Shown: positions 26,671-36,140, numbered from the stretch's first letter. The stretch: 64,000 bases of DNA from Leptolyngbya sp. FACHB-321 (GCF_014695975.1 NZ_JACJPI010000061.1:106914-170913), one strand, 5' to 3'. Translations and numbers: made by a program. Notes: generated by a model from the letters alone, not told the origin.

Positions 26671-27153
26671 TTAGTGTGTGATTTTGCCTCGATCACACCC
26701 ATTACAGAAAGCAGTTAAATGTTGAGTCAGAGCGATCGCTATGCCGTCCAATCCTGGCACTTTACGAAAGTCGCCTACATTTCGAGTTAACAAGACTAAA
26801 TTATGAGATATCGCGATTGCGGTAATTCTCAAATCCATCGTGGAAACACGAATTCCTTGCTGTCGTAAGCCATCAAAAACTGCAATAGCTTTGGCATCAA
26901 ACGGTAAAACTGGAGCCATAGCAAAACCATCAAGGATCTCTAGAAGCAAAGCATAACCACGGGCTAAATCAACATTTGTTTGGGCACGGTTAATGAATCT
27001 ATGATCGCCAAGCACTTGCTCGTGGAAACTAACAGCCGACAGTGCAAAATCATCAGGTTCGAATTGTTGGATACGAGCTATTAAACGAGCAAACTCCAGG
27101 CTTCGGCGTTGCTGTAGAAAGCTAATATGATCGGTATCAAGCAAATACTTCAT
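26671..27153 (-). CDS. vapC: VapC-type PIN domain toxin
   Basis: A 160-residue PIN domain ribonuclease. Acidic active-site residues are visible: MKYLLDTDHIS (Asp at 6 and 8), SFHEQVLG (Glu near 43), STMDLRITAIA (Asp near 104) and TRNVGDFRKVPGL (near 123-135). VapC toxins cut RNA, often initiator tRNA, and stop translation when their antitoxin is lost. The upstream gene ends 2 bp before its ATG, the classical antitoxin-toxin layout. The C-terminal 20 residues (after ALTQHL) extend past the usual end. Confidence 0.85.
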   Translation of the reverse strand: MKYLLDTDHISFLQQRRSLEFARLIARIQQFEPDDFALSAVSFHEQVLGDHRFINRAQTNVDLARGYALLLEILDGFAMAPVLPFDAKAIAVFDGLRQQGIRVSTMDLRITAIAISHNLVLLTRNVGDFRKVPGLDGIAIALTQHLTAFCNGCDRGKITH

Positions 27154-27155
27154 GG

Positions 27156-27368
27156 TTACTGGTCGCTTTCATCATTCGGCTTGTCAGCCTGACGAAAGGT
27201 GCGCCCATATTCTAGGGCTTCACGAAAAGCTGCTTCATCAGAAACTGAGCCAATGAGTTTTTCTAACCAGTTTTTAGAGTTTGGCTTTTCTTCAAGCTTG
27301 TGCTGAAGGTCGGAAACGGCTGCTTCAAGTGTTAACAGGCGTTGCTCAAGCGTTGTTTCGTCTAACAC
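27156..27368 (-). CDS. Probable antitoxin partner of the VapC-type toxin
   Basis: A 70-residue protein starting at GTG (27368), with AAGGAAAG 8 bases upstream deciding the start; the longer open frame to 27482 has an unlikely arginine-rich beginning. It reads LDETTLEQRLLTLEAAVSDL, then a Pro/Asn linker, NWLEKLIGSVSDEAAFREAL, and ends in an acidic tail. The first part is a short coiled coil. The C-terminal SDEAAF..ALEYGR.FRQADKP pattern is familiar from cyanobacterial small proteins upstream of PIN toxins, where the tail wraps the toxin. No DNA-binding motif is obvious. Confidence 0.68.
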   Translation of the reverse strand: MLDETTLEQRLLTLEAAVSDLQHKLEEKPNSKNWLEKLIGSVSDEAAFREALEYGRTFRQADKPNDESDQ

Positions 27369-27727
27369 AGCTTTCTTTCCTTCTATCAATAAGCCACTGC
27401 ATCTAAGGCTGATTTGAGTATAGCGCCGAGACCGAGACAACGGAGCTGCCTGCTGCTTTGGATCGCCCTCGCCCGATCGCACTCACTACAGAAAGCATAG
27501 AACGTTACTCAAAGGGCTACTTGAATCAATGTTTTTGTAAGCTTACTAATACTACGCTGAAGCTTTTTGTAAGGCTCTATATATCTCTACCGAAGCTATC
27601 CTACAAGTCTCTGTATAGCTTCACGCAGGCGGCAAAGTTCTCTTAGTCACAATCGCCCCTCACCACTCATCCTCACCTTACCCCGATCGCTCATAATGGA
27701 GAGTTTGGCAAACAAGATGGAACAAGC
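27369..27727. other. Gene-free stretch with imperfect short repeats
   Basis: About 360 bp between the divergent antitoxin gene and the next plus-strand gene. Around 27555-27630 an AGCTTTTTGTAAGGCTCTAT-like unit is followed by a loosely similar unit with inverted GAAGCTAT/ATAGCTTC arms. I see no gene or clear site. Confidence 0.35.
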
Positions 27728-28030
27728 ATGACTGAGATGTTAAGTCGTCATATCGTGCAAAGCAAAATTGCGCTCGCGTTTGCTGCGTCTGGAGTTCCAA
27801 TAGACACAGCGCGAGACATCGCCTTTCATATAACCGATTGGCGTAGAGACTTGGAAGCAATGACGAAAATCTGGGAGCAAGCCGATCAACTGAGTGACGA
27901 CGAAATCACGGAGCTTGTTTATACGTTTCTGGTTCATGTACCCGAACACGTAGCAGCGGCTGCCAAACTAAGCGATTGTGGCTCCGTCCGAGACATTTTT
28001 GACGTAGGTGTCTGCAACCCTGATACTTGA
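27728..28030 (+). CDS. Small hypothetical protein of 100 residues
   Basis: A hydrophilic helical protein: MTEMLSRHIVQSKIALAFAASGVPIDTARD then HITDWRRDLEAM, a DDEITELVYTFLVHVPEHVAAA helix and a polar end. It has natural codon use with HIP1-like content nearby, so it is likely real. Two histidines and two cysteines are present but not in a motif I know. It lies 85 bp ahead of the Uma2 gene on the same strand. No function can be assigned. Confidence 0.55.
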   Translation: MTEMLSRHIVQSKIALAFAASGVPIDTARDIAFHITDWRRDLEAMTKIWEQADQLSDDEITELVYTFLVHVPEHVAAAAKLSDCGSVRDIFDVGVCNPDT

Positions 28031-28115
28031 AAGTTGCAAAAGTCGTAACCAGAACTTCTGCTGTGATCTGTGCAGGAACGATCTACGCTGGAAAGAGCAG
28101 CAGAAAGGAACGCCA

Positions 28116-28844
28116 ATGGTAACGACATCGCCCATCATCTACCCAGAATCAGACGGACTGCCAATGGCAGAGAACACGATCCAGTTTGAGTGGATTGTGT
28201 ACATCAAAAAAGGACTGGATTGGCTGTTTATTGACGACCCATCGGTTTTCGTTGCAGGCGATTTGCTCTGGTATCCCGTTGAAGGCGATAACAAGCTGCG
28301 ACAGGCACCCGATGCTATGGTCGTGTTTGACCGACCCAAAGGCGATCGCGCCAGCTACCAGCAATGGCTCGAAGACGATACACCACCGCACGTTGTTTTT
28401 GAGGTGATTGCGCCCGGTCACACCATCCCCGAAATGACCCGCAAATTTCAGTTTTACGAGCGCTATGGTGTAGAGGAATACTACATTTACGACCCCGATC
28501 GCGCCAGCCTGGGTGGGTTTCTGCGTCAGGACGATCGCCTGGAAGCGATCGAATCAATGGAAGCCTGGGTTAGCCCTCGGTTAAACGTCTGTTTTGGCTT
28601 AACACCGGAAGGCGATCTTGTACTGATTCGTCCTAATGGACAGCCCTTTGAGACCTACGAGCAAATTGCAGAGCGAGCAGAACAAGAGCGATCGCGGGCA
28701 GACCACGAACGCCAACGCGCTGATCAAGAGCGCCAACGTGCCGATGCTGCCGAACGTCGCGCCCAGCAAGCAGAGGCTGAAGTGCAGCGGCTCAAAGCGC
28801 AACTACAGGCGCTCGGACATAACCCTAATGATGCGACGAGTTAA
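28116..28844 (+). CDS. Uma2 family (DUF820) putative nuclease with coiled-coil tail
   Basis: A 242-residue protein of the Uma2/DUF820 family, which has a restriction-endonuclease-like fold and is greatly expanded in cyanobacteria. Fold markers are APDAMVVFDRP (about 65-75), HVVFEVIAPGHT (about 92-103, Glu in EVI), and FYERYGVEEYYIYDPD (about 110-125). The C-terminal 50 residues are a heptad coiled coil of RADHERQRADQERQRADAA type, found in many Uma2 proteins. The start is ATG 28116 with AAGGAA 8 bases upstream. Only 12 bp separate it from thiG, so they may be co-transcribed by chance. The natural target is unknown. Confidence 0.85.
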   Translation: MVTTSPIIYPESDGLPMAENTIQFEWIVYIKKGLDWLFIDDPSVFVAGDLLWYPVEGDNKLRQAPDAMVVFDRPKGDRASYQQWLEDDTPPHVVFEVIAPGHTIPEMTRKFQFYERYGVEEYYIYDPDRASLGGFLRQDDRLEAIESMEAWVSPRLNVCFGLTPEGDLVLIRPNGQPFETYEQIAERAEQERSRADHERQRADQERQRADAAERRAQQAEAEVQRLKAQLQALGHNPNDATS

Positions 28845-28856
28845 GGATTTATCACC

Positions 28857-29681
28857 ATGCAAATGTTAGACCGACCATTAGACCGCGCTGCCAATGATCA
28901 ATTGACGATCGCCGGACGCACCTTTAAATCACGCTTGATGACAGGTACTGGCAAATATCGCAACTTTGACGAAATGCGCCAGAGCATCGCCGCCAGCGAA
29001 TGCGAAATTGTCACCGTTGCCGTGCGGCGTGTGCAAACCAATGCTCCCGGTCATGAAGGGCTGGCGGACGCGCTGGATTGGACAAAAATCTGGATGTTGC
29101 CCAATACCGCAGGTTGCCAAACCGCAGACGAAGCAGTGCGCGTGGCTCGTCTGGGGCGCGAAATGGCAAAACTGCTGGGTCAAGAAGACAACAACTTCGT
29201 CAAGCTGGAAGTCATTCCCGACTCCAAGTATCTGCTGCCCGACCCGATCGGCACCCTCGAAGCGGCTGAAAAGCTCGTTAAAGAAGGCTTTGCCGTGCTG
29301 CCTTACATCAACGCCGATCCCATTCTGGCAAAGCGTTTAGAAGACGTGGGTTGTGTGACCGTCATGCCGCTTGGTTCGCCGATCGGCTCTGGGCAAGGGC
29401 TAAATAATGCCGCCAATATTCGGATCATTATCGAGAATGCCACGGTGCCAGTCGTGGTCGATGCTGGGATTGGGGTGCCCAGTGAAGCCGCACAGGCAAT
29501 GGAACTGGGAGCCGATGCGCTGCTAATTAACACCGCGATCGCCCAGGCGCAAAATCCGGCTGGCATGGCACGCGCGATGCATTTAGCCGCGATCGCTGGA
29601 CGACTGGCTTATCAAGCAGGGCGTATTCCCATCAAAACCTACGCCAGCCCAAGCTCGCCAACAACGGGGACAGTAAGTTAA
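28857..29681 (+). CDS. thiG: Thiazole synthase
   Basis: A 274-residue TIM-barrel enzyme that builds the thiazole ring of thiamine from deoxyxylulose 5-phosphate, a ThiS thiocarboxylate and dehydroglycine. It starts [13 protein letters not shown] and quickly reaches the conserved [18 protein letters not shown] (about 22-39). The active-site lysine lies in [12 protein letters not shown] (about 114-125, Lys near 118) and the phosphate loops are [14 protein letters not shown] and [14 protein letters not shown]. The ATG at 28857 is preceded by AAGGA. No TPP riboswitch is visible in the 12-bp gap upstream, and no other thi gene is near. Confidence 0.93.
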   Translation: MQMLDRPLDRAANDQLTIAGRTFKSRLMTGTGKYRNFDEMRQSIAASECEIVTVAVRRVQTNAPGHEGLADALDWTKIWMLPNTAGCQTADEAVRVARLGREMAKLLGQEDNNFVKLEVIPDSKYLLPDPIGTLEAAEKLVKEGFAVLPYINADPILAKRLEDVGCVTVMPLGSPIGSGQGLNNAANIRIIIENATVPVVVDAGIGVPSEAAQAMELGADALLINTAIAQAQNPAGMARAMHLAAIAGRLAYQAGRIPIKTYASPSSPTTGTVS

Positions 29682-29801
29682 GCAATGTTGCAATCGGTGT
29701 TGTTTGCAAAGAATTTAGCCTAATCGCTGAATCTTTTTGTTGGCTGTGTGAGTTATCCCTGATTTTTTGTTACAATTCTTGAAATATCTGAGGATTAACT
29801 T

Positions 29802-29972
29802 ATGCGTTACACCGTTGAAGAAGGTGGTCGGTTAAATAATTTTGCGATTGAGCCAAAAATGTATCAGGCGGAGCCGCCCACCCAAAATCAAAAGCGTAAC
29901 TACCTCATTCTGAGTGTTGGAGCAGTCGCGTTAATTGGTGGACTTCTTTTTGTAGCGGCATCTGTGTCGTAA
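29802..29972 (+). CDS. psb34: Photosystem II assembly protein Psb34 (Ssl1498 family)
   Basis: A 56-residue protein, easily missed for its size. The N-terminus MRYTVEEGGRLNNFAIEPK is the hallmark of the Ssl1498/Psb34 family. A short polar stretch and then one membrane helix (YLILSVGAVALIGGLLFVAA, about 34-53) follow. Psb34 binds the CP47 side of photosystem II intermediates at the place used by Hlip proteins during assembly, in the thylakoid membrane. AGGA lies 7 bases ahead of the ATG. A terminator follows 75 bp later. It lies 120 bp after thiG on the same strand. Confidence 0.9.
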   Translation: MRYTVEEGGRLNNFAIEPKMYQAEPPTQNQKRNYLILSVGAVALIGGLLFVAASVS

Positions 29973-30045
29973 TTGCAATCTTTTTGACATCAGTTTTTTG
30001 GTGGTTTTTAAGAAAAAAACTCTCTAGAATGAACGATGGAATTGA

Positions 30046-30085
30046 ACCGGGCAGCTTGCTAAATGTAAGCGCCCGGTTTTTTTTT
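30046..30085 (+). terminator. Rho-independent terminator after psb34
   Basis: AACCGGGC (30045-30052) pairs with GCCCGGTT (30071-30078), with an inner CTT/AAG match, and is followed by a run of nine T. It ends transcription of psb34 and probably of thiG. Confidence 0.9.
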
Positions 30086-30205
30086 GGGCAACTGGCTGGC
30101 TTATGGAATGTCAGCCAATCATCCTGAGCGAAGCCCAAGCCGCTGAAAAGAGTTGTATTCGCTCCAATCACAGACGGCTTCGTACGACCCGGCGTACTAT
30201 CTGCA

Positions 30206-32800
30206 ATGCAACTCGCTGACTGCTCTCTAACGGCTCCTCCTGCTGGCGATCGCGCACTTCAGGTTTTCTCGGGACAAAACCAAACGGCATACTTGCGCTT
30301 GAAGCTGGCACTCAGCCTTGGTCTGCGCCGACAAATTTTTCTGGCAGTCTGCGATGACCTGGCACTGCGTAACCGAATTGCGGCTCGCCTCTATGCAGAA
30401 CTGGCGTACCCATCGCCCAAGCTGCTGGCAACTGATGCTGTGCCAGCACCACAAGACGACTCGGCTAGCGTCATCTCACCTCTAGATCATCGCCTGTCGG
30501 TGATTGCCGACGAACACGATGCCTCCAGACTGCCAAGAGCGTCGCGACCATCGCGGTTGCTCTATCCTCGGTTGGTGAGCCTGAACCTCAACCTGAGTGA
30601 ACCGAACCCAATGGTACAGATTGCGGAGTGGTTGGCTGAGTATCCACCACCAAAGGGTTGCCAGCCACGATTGCGATCGCCCGGCTTCCAAATTTTGGGC
30701 GTTGAGCGCCTTACTCGTCAGCCCGCTCCCGTGCAAAAGCGGTTTTTGCATTCGCTCCAGCAGATCGAGCATTACCTCTCTTGTTTAGAGTCACCGCTCC
30801 TGCTCTGGTTGCCGCGCCCCTGGCTCAACGCAGTGCAGCAGTCTGCTCCTGACTTCTGGAACTGGCACACTGCTCTGTTTGAATTTGAGGGCGATCCAAC
30901 CCCTGTGCGATCTGTTGCCGTGCGGCTAGTGACTAACAATGCAGCACCAGCTCAGACGCAGAGCTTTAGTAGTGAGCCAAGTGACCCTTCTTATCACGTC
31001 AGTAACGCCACGACAGAGGCGTTTACCACAACACCCGCCGCAGACCTATCATTACAAGAACCGTCCAAAGAAAATCTGTGGGATATTCTCAGCCATGATC
31101 TAGCGCTGCTGGATGCACCGAAGCCATTAGCATCAGAACAAGAGGTATCCGAGCAAGAAGCATCTGAGCAAGAGGTGTTATCACGATCGCAACCGCTAGC
31201 ACCGACCGATCCCGACCCAGCCGCAGTGCCAGTGATCGCAACTGTTGACAGTGAGGCTGCGATCACCCAACCAACGAATCCAACAAACGAGGCAGCCAAA
31301 CTCCTGCCAGTGACTCCTGCGGTCGCTAACTCTATAGCAGTACATTCTGCGGCAAGCGTCCTACCAGTTGTAGCGCTCACTGATACGCCGACACAGCCAC
31401 CGACTGTCAGTGCTGATACTCCCGATCAAAGTCAGGCAGCACTGGCATTAGCAGATCTTATTCTGGCAGTGATGGCTGAAGAAGTGGGCAAAACGCCTTC
31501 TAGTCAAAATGCCATCATCATTCAGACCTTGCAGCAGATTGAGCAACTGCATTTGCAACAGGCTCCAAAAGCAACGCTGTTAGCGGCATACCAAAATCTG
31601 GGCAATCTTTGCCGCGATCGCATTGAGCAGGGGGAAGCCTCTTCACAACACTTGCTGCTCACAGTTTGTGTGTATGAGCAAACGCTGCCGTGGCTGGACG
31701 ATGCTTCGCTGCTGTGGTCAGATGTGCTGAATGACATTGGCAACCTGTATTGGATGCTATCGCGGCAAGAGTCTGTAGTAGACGAAAGCCTGACGTATCT
31801 GGATCAGGCGATCGCCGCGTATCAGCAAGCCTTGGCAAAAACCAATCCCGACACACGCCCCCACAACTACGCCATGATTCAGAACAACATTGGTTCTGCA
31901 TATGGTGATATGGCACGGTTTCGTACACCAGCCGAAAGTTTGGAGCAGTCTGTTGCAGCCTATGAGTTAGCGCTACGCTATCGCCCACTGCAAGACGACC
32001 CAGCACGCTATGCCGCCACGCAAAATAATCTCGGTACGGCTTACTGGAATTTGGCACAGTATCAGCAACCCGTGCGACGGCTTAAGCAAGCGATCGCTGC
32101 CTATTTCGAGGCATTGCGCTACTACAGCCCCACCTGCGAACCCATGCACTACGCCATGATCCAAAACAATCTCGGCACAGCGTACTGGAATCTGGCGCAG
32201 CAACCCCAAGTAAATCTTGGTGTAGGGACAGCAACAGGCAAAAGTCTTTCCGCAGCAGACCTGTTGGAACGGGCGATCGCTGCTTACTGTGCCGCACTGG
32301 TTTATCGCACCCTGGATGTTGCCCCTGCTGCCTATGCCGCGACACAAAACAATCTTGGTACGGCGTACTGGCAACTTGCTACCCTCTTAGAGAGCCAGCC
32401 TGACCAACGCTATGAGCAATTGCAGCAGGCGATCGTAGCCTACAAAGCGGCGATCGCTGCTGTGGAATACTTGGCAACCGCCAGCACCTCTTTCCCCTCA
32501 CTTTCCTTTGACCCTGCTGCCACCCACAACAACCTGGGACTCGCCTACTACCAACTTGCGATCGCTAAACATCACCGTGACAGCACTGCCCAGCGCACTA
32601 CCAACCTGGAAGCTGCCCTACACCATCATCTTCAGGCACTACAGGCTTGGCAAACCCAACCAGACCTTTACAAAACCGTGTTTAGCTACGTCATCCAAAC
32701 TATACGTGCCTTCCACAGCGAATTTGGCTCCAAAGGGCAATCCCTAGCGCTATCTAAAGTGCCTGCAAATTTGTTGCCTGACGTGTTGAGGCAGCTTTAG
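30206..32800 (+). CDS. TPR repeat protein with degenerate NTPase-like N-terminus
   Basis: An 864-residue soluble protein. Residues 20-235 look like a worn P-loop NTPase domain of the STAND kind: LALSLGLRRQIFLAVCDDLALR, then YPRLVSLNLNLSEPNP, QILGVERLTRQPAPVQKRFL and a final SPLLLWLPRPWLNAVQQSAPDFW. No Walker A lysine motif is seen. A Ser/Thr/Pro/Glu-rich linker fills about 250-410. From about 530 on, TPR units recur with the signature IQNNLGTAYWNLAQ or close variants (at least five). Such scaffolds usually mediate protein contacts. The partner is unknown. The stop lies at the start of a purine repeat. Confidence 0.78.
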   Translation: MQLADCSLTAPPAGDRALQVFSGQNQTAYLRLKLALSLGLRRQIFLAVCDDLALRNRIAARLYAELAYPSPKLLATDAVPAPQDDSASVISPLDHRLSVIADEHDASRLPRASRPSRLLYPRLVSLNLNLSEPNPMVQIAEWLAEYPPPKGCQPRLRSPGFQILGVERLTRQPAPVQKRFLHSLQQIEHYLSCLESPLLLWLPRPWLNAVQQSAPDFWNWHTALFEFEGDPTPVRSVAVRLVTNNAAPAQTQSFSSEPSDPSYHVSNATTEAFTTTPAADLSLQEPSKENLWDILSHDLALLDAPKPLASEQEVSEQEASEQEVLSRSQPLAPTDPDPAAVPVIATVDSEAAITQPTNPTNEAAKLLPVTPAVANSIAVHSAASVLPVVALTDTPTQPPTVSADTPDQSQAALALADLILAVMAEEVGKTPSSQNAIIIQTLQQIEQLHLQQAPKATLLAAYQNLGNLCRDRIEQGEASSQHLLLTVCVYEQTLPWLDDASLLWSDVLNDIGNLYWMLSRQESVVDESLTYLDQAIAAYQQALAKTNPDTRPHNYAMIQNNIGSAYGDMARFRTPAESLEQSVAAYELALRYRPLQDDPARYAATQNNLGTAYWNLAQYQQPVRRLKQAIAAYFEALRYYSPTCEPMHYAMIQNNLGTAYWNLAQQPQVNLGVGTATGKSLSAADLLERAIAAYCAALVYRTLDVAPAAYAATQNNLGTAYWQLATLLESQPDQRYEQLQQAIVAYKAAIAAVEYLATASTSFPSLSFDPAATHNNLGLAYYQLAIAKHHRDSTAQRTTNLEAALHHHLQALQAWQTQPDLYKTVFSYVIQTIRAFHSEFGSKGQSLALSKVPANLLPDVLRQL

Positions 32801-33337
32801 AGGAGAGGGGTAGAAGGCAGAAGGCAGAAGGCAGAAGGTGAAAGGGTAAAACAGTAAAAGGGTAAAGGCTCAAGGCTAAAAGTTTAGTCATCACAGCTTT
32901 CCTCCTCTCTGCTCCCCTCGCCGCCTTTGCTCCCCCTTATCCCTTATCCAGATGCTGAGCCAACGCTCGTGCTCATACAACTGTTCAAACAAGGCTTTTC
33001 AGACAGGGCTGCGGTTGCCAAAACGCTTGCCTAGCAAGTCTTAGCTCCGGTACAGGTTTGTGGTCTTAGTGCTTCGCACACGCTACACGAACAGTATTGG
33101 CTGGCGTGTGCTTGACGTTGGCAGGAGTGCTCAAGCGGCTGACAAAAGTCGTCCAGTGTCCACTATATAGGTGTGGTGTCGAGGCGCGCTACGCTGGTGT
33201 TCCTAGCTGAGACCGCTACTTCAAAACCAGGTTCAGCTTTTCTTGTATCAATTTCTGTTCGTCGAACTCATGTGGTACTAGAAGCAAAAACGTAACGCTA
33301 AAAAAAGTGTCTATGCTTTTGTCTACCAGGCGTCGCT
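32801..33337. repeat. Gene-free stretch with tandem GGCAGAA repeats
   Basis: Right after the TPR gene stop, tandem 7-base units (GGCAGAA three times, then GGTGAAA, GGGTAAA) run to about 32870. A pyrimidine arm (about 32898-32950) follows, making the two-armed layout seen elsewhere. The remaining 390 bp (32950-33337) show no gene, clear hairpin or known site. Confidence 0.7.
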
Positions 33338-33820
33338 TTAATGCTCCGCAGCTTTGGGCTGAGAGGCTTCGTACTGCGCGGTGAAAGGAATCTCACCAGG
33401 AGCAGAACTCAGGCTCAGCGTGCCATTGAGGGTTTGCTCGGCGATCGTTCCTTGTACTTTCACGGTGCCCTGGCATTTTGGTAAGTAACTTGCCTCTCCT
33501 TGTAGTGTCAGTCGTTGGTTCTCCCAGTTTCCAGTCATGGAGGGGCGTTCCGTTGCCCGTTTGCCCAACGTTTCGATCGTGTCTGCCACCAATAGCGAAC
33601 CTGTCAGGTAAATGCCAGACTGTTGCACCAGAAGCACAAGCTGATCGGACTTCAAGCATCCTGGTAAGTCTTGAGCGGGAATCTGGTAGCGCCCGTCAAT
33701 TTTTTGAGCCGCTTTGAGGTTCGCTTCGCCGTATGCCGTGACGACACTGAACAAGGTAACGACAGACGTGATCGCGACAGCGTAGAAAGTCAACGATTTG
33801 AGATTGAAATGATTTCCCAT
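33338..33820 (-). CDS. Exported hypothetical protein
   Basis: A 160-residue protein with a Sec signal (LTFYAVAITSVVTLFSVVTAYGEA, quoted in two parts as LTFYAVAITSV and VTLFSVVTAYGEA). The mature part has two cysteines (LPGCLKSD and LPKCQGTV) that could form a disulfide, and beta-strand patterns (VLLVQQSGIYLTGSLLV, QRLTLQGEASYL) typical of a small beta-barrel or lipocalin-like fold. It lies 79 bp downstream-facing from the CPA2 antiporter promoter side, on the same strand after it. I do not recognise a family; periplasmic location is inferred. Confidence 0.6.
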   Translation of the reverse strand: MGNHFNLKSLTFYAVAITSVVTLFSVVTAYGEANLKAAQKIDGRYQIPAQDLPGCLKSDQLVLLVQQSGIYLTGSLLVADTIETLGKRATERPSMTGNWENQRLTLQGEASYLPKCQGTVKVQGTIAEQTLNGTLSLSSAPGEIPFTAQYEASQPKAAEH

Positions 33821-33899
33821 CGGTCAGCGCTTAATGATTAACTTTGCAGGTCGTTGTCTGTAGGTAGTGAGAAGGTAAAAAGCAACTTAAAATCTGCCC

Positions 33900-36140
33900 T
33901 TACCCCTCATCGATCATCTTCGATTCCTCATCCGTTTCTCCCTTACTTATCGCCGAAGTGATTACTGCTGGCTCGTTCAGCCCTCTCCCAGTAGCGGTGT
34001 TAAGCACGGATGATAGGTGTGCCGTCACTTGACTATAGCGGCGGGTGATGAGCAAGGATGAGTGACACTGTACTGCTAATTGATCGGCATAAAAGCCCAG
34101 CGTTTGACGTTCCAGACCCCATTCACGGCTGGCTCCGGCGATCGTTAAGTCTACTTTAGCCGAGGCTTCTACAACAGCAGCGATCGGGTTATTTGACTCA
34201 ATTTGTGGCGTGTGAATGCGATCGCGCACTGAAGAGGGTAACTGCTCCATCAGCGTCCGAAACTCGTAGGTGCGATCGTTGGCTTGATGTCCCTGGGTAA
34301 GGCTGAGAATTGTCAGAGAGGAGTTTTTGCTGTTCACAAGAATGCGTAAGGCAATTTCTAGCCCTAAGTCATTGTGCAAATCAGAAACGTATGGCACCAG
34401 TAAGTGTTCTAGCTTGCTGTGCTGACGGTCAACAAAAACAGCGACATCTGTACGCGCAGTACTGAGGATTTGCCCCACGCGCCCCCCCAGCCGATTACGG
34501 CTAAAGGCAGGACGGTGCCAGCCCATTAAAATGAGATCGGCACGATCGCTGTCTGCAATTCTGGCTGTTTCTTGGGCGACATCGGTTGCAACCCGAACGA
34601 TCGGACGCACTAAGGGTCGTACTAACGGTGGCTCGAGGCTTGCTATGAGTGCTGCTAATTGCCGTTCGCGTTCAGCAATGAGTCGCTCTGCCTCGGCTGG
34701 AGTGCCACCAAACGCATATTCTTCATCAAGCTGGATCAGGCTCAGGGGATAAATGGCAGCGGGTGCTAGCTGCAAGGATTGGTCAGTGCCACCCAGCGCG
34801 ATCGTCACTGCCAATTCAACCAAACCTTTTTGGCTATTGGGATTGGCAATAGGCACGATAATTCGGTACGCTGGCTCGATTTCATCCGTAGTCGATTCAA
34901 CAACATCCTTGCGGATCAACCGTTTAGGATACGTCCACTCCAGCAGCGGCGAGGTCATGAAGGTTGTCACCAACGCCATAATCACCAGCATTGTAAACAG
35001 CAGTGGCGAGATGACATTCAGGCTTAACCCAATGTTTAGCACAATGAGTTCGGTCAAGCCGCGTGTATTCATCAGCCAGCCTAGCGCTGAGGCTTCTCGC
35101 TTTTCAATTCCAGAAACCCTAGCTGCAAAGTACGTGCCACAATATTTGCCTACGATCGCCACCAGGACAACTAAACCGCACAGCAGCCATAAAAACGGCG
35201 TATTGAGCAAGCCGATTTGAGTCCGCAGCCCACTGTAGGCAAAGAAAACGGGTAGGAGAAACGTCAGGACAAAATCTTCAGTCTTTTGCGCCAGTTCGCG
35301 CGTTAGCCCCGGATGTTTGGGCATGACTGCGCCAATCAAGAAGGCACCAAAAATCAGGTGAATGCCAATCAGCTCTGTAACTAAGGCAGAAAGCACAACA
35401 CCCATATAAATAACCGCCAGAACGAACTGATTCAGCCGTCCACTGCGATCGTAATAGGCGGCAAACGTTTTCAGAAACTTCCGCCCCACCGTCACCATAA
35501 ACGCAATGTAGACAAGTGACAGCACAATAGTAGGAATCGCTCCTGCCATGCTGTTTGTGCGCGTCACCGCGATCGCCAGCGCCAGCAGACACCATGCTGT
35601 TACGTCATCGACTGCCGCACACGTTAATGCCATCGTCCCCAGCCGCGTGTTCTGGAGGTTATTCTCGGTAATAATTCGCGCTAGCACCGGAAACGCCGTA
35701 ATGGACATTGCCGCACCTAAAAAAAGCGCAAACGCTGTAAACGAGACGACCCCACTTGAAACCAGAGGGTAGAGCAGCAGCGCCAGCAGCGATCCCAGCG
35801 AAAACGGCACCAAAATGCTGACATGAGAGACCAGCACCGCTATATCGAGATGGCTTCGTAGATACTTAGGGTCAAGCTCCAGCCCAATCAAAAACATGAA
35901 AAAGATCAGCCCAATCTGAGCCAGCACATTCAGAAAGGGAATCGTTTCGGGTGGAAAAAGCGCAGTCGCCAAACTGGGTGCTAGCAATCCGAGTAGGGAC
36001 GGTCCTAGCATCACTCCAGCGACAATCTCACCAATAACTAACGGCTGCTTAAGGCGACGAAAACCTAACCCAACGACACGGGAAAGACCGATGACAATAA
36101 GGATTTCGATTAGAACATGGACGATAATATCGAATTTCAT
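33900..36140 (-). CDS. CPA2-family cation:proton antiporter with USP-like tail
   Basis: A 746-residue membrane antiporter. The first 390 residues form about 12 helices with family landmarks QPLVIGEIVAGVMLGPSLLG (about 32-51), SITAFPVLARII (about 146-157), and ALTCAAVDDVTAWCLLALA (about 171-189), where the paired Asp residues bind the ion. GWLMNTRGLTELIVLNIGLS (about 354-373) is also typical. Residues 420-720 are cytosolic and look like two universal-stress-protein-type domains (ADLILMGWHRPAFSRN...). It exchanges K+ or Na+ for H+. The C-terminus (MIDEG) and stop lie in a purine repeat. Confidence 0.88.
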   Translation of the reverse strand: MKFDIIVHVLIEILIVIGLSRVVGLGFRRLKQPLVIGEIVAGVMLGPSLLGLLAPSLATALFPPETIPFLNVLAQIGLIFFMFLIGLELDPKYLRSHLDIAVLVSHVSILVPFSLGSLLALLLYPLVSSGVVSFTAFALFLGAAMSITAFPVLARIITENNLQNTRLGTMALTCAAVDDVTAWCLLALAIAVTRTNSMAGAIPTIVLSLVYIAFMVTVGRKFLKTFAAYYDRSGRLNQFVLAVIYMGVVLSALVTELIGIHLIFGAFLIGAVMPKHPGLTRELAQKTEDFVLTFLLPVFFAYSGLRTQIGLLNTPFLWLLCGLVVLVAIVGKYCGTYFAARVSGIEKREASALGWLMNTRGLTELIVLNIGLSLNVISPLLFTMLVIMALVTTFMTSPLLEWTYPKRLIRKDVVESTTDEIEPAYRIIVPIANPNSQKGLVELAVTIALGGTDQSLQLAPAAIYPLSLIQLDEEYAFGGTPAEAERLIAERERQLAALIASLEPPLVRPLVRPIVRVATDVAQETARIADSDRADLILMGWHRPAFSRNRLGGRVGQILSTARTDVAVFVDRQHSKLEHLLVPYVSDLHNDLGLEIALRILVNSKNSSLTILSLTQGHQANDRTYEFRTLMEQLPSSVRDRIHTPQIESNNPIAAVVEASAKVDLTIAGASREWGLERQTLGFYADQLAVQCHSSLLITRRYSQVTAHLSSVLNTATGRGLNEPAVITSAISKGETDEESKMIDEG

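Noticed and set aside
28845..28856. TPP riboswitch upstream of thiG
   Set aside because: The gap is only 12 bp, too short for one, and no THI-box sequence is seen in the end of the gene before it.
29769..29786. GTTACAAT-TC-TTGAAATA upstream of psb34 as an HLR1 (RpaB) site
   Set aside because: The second half departs from the consensus and the site is only 16 bp from the ATG, inside the expected leader.
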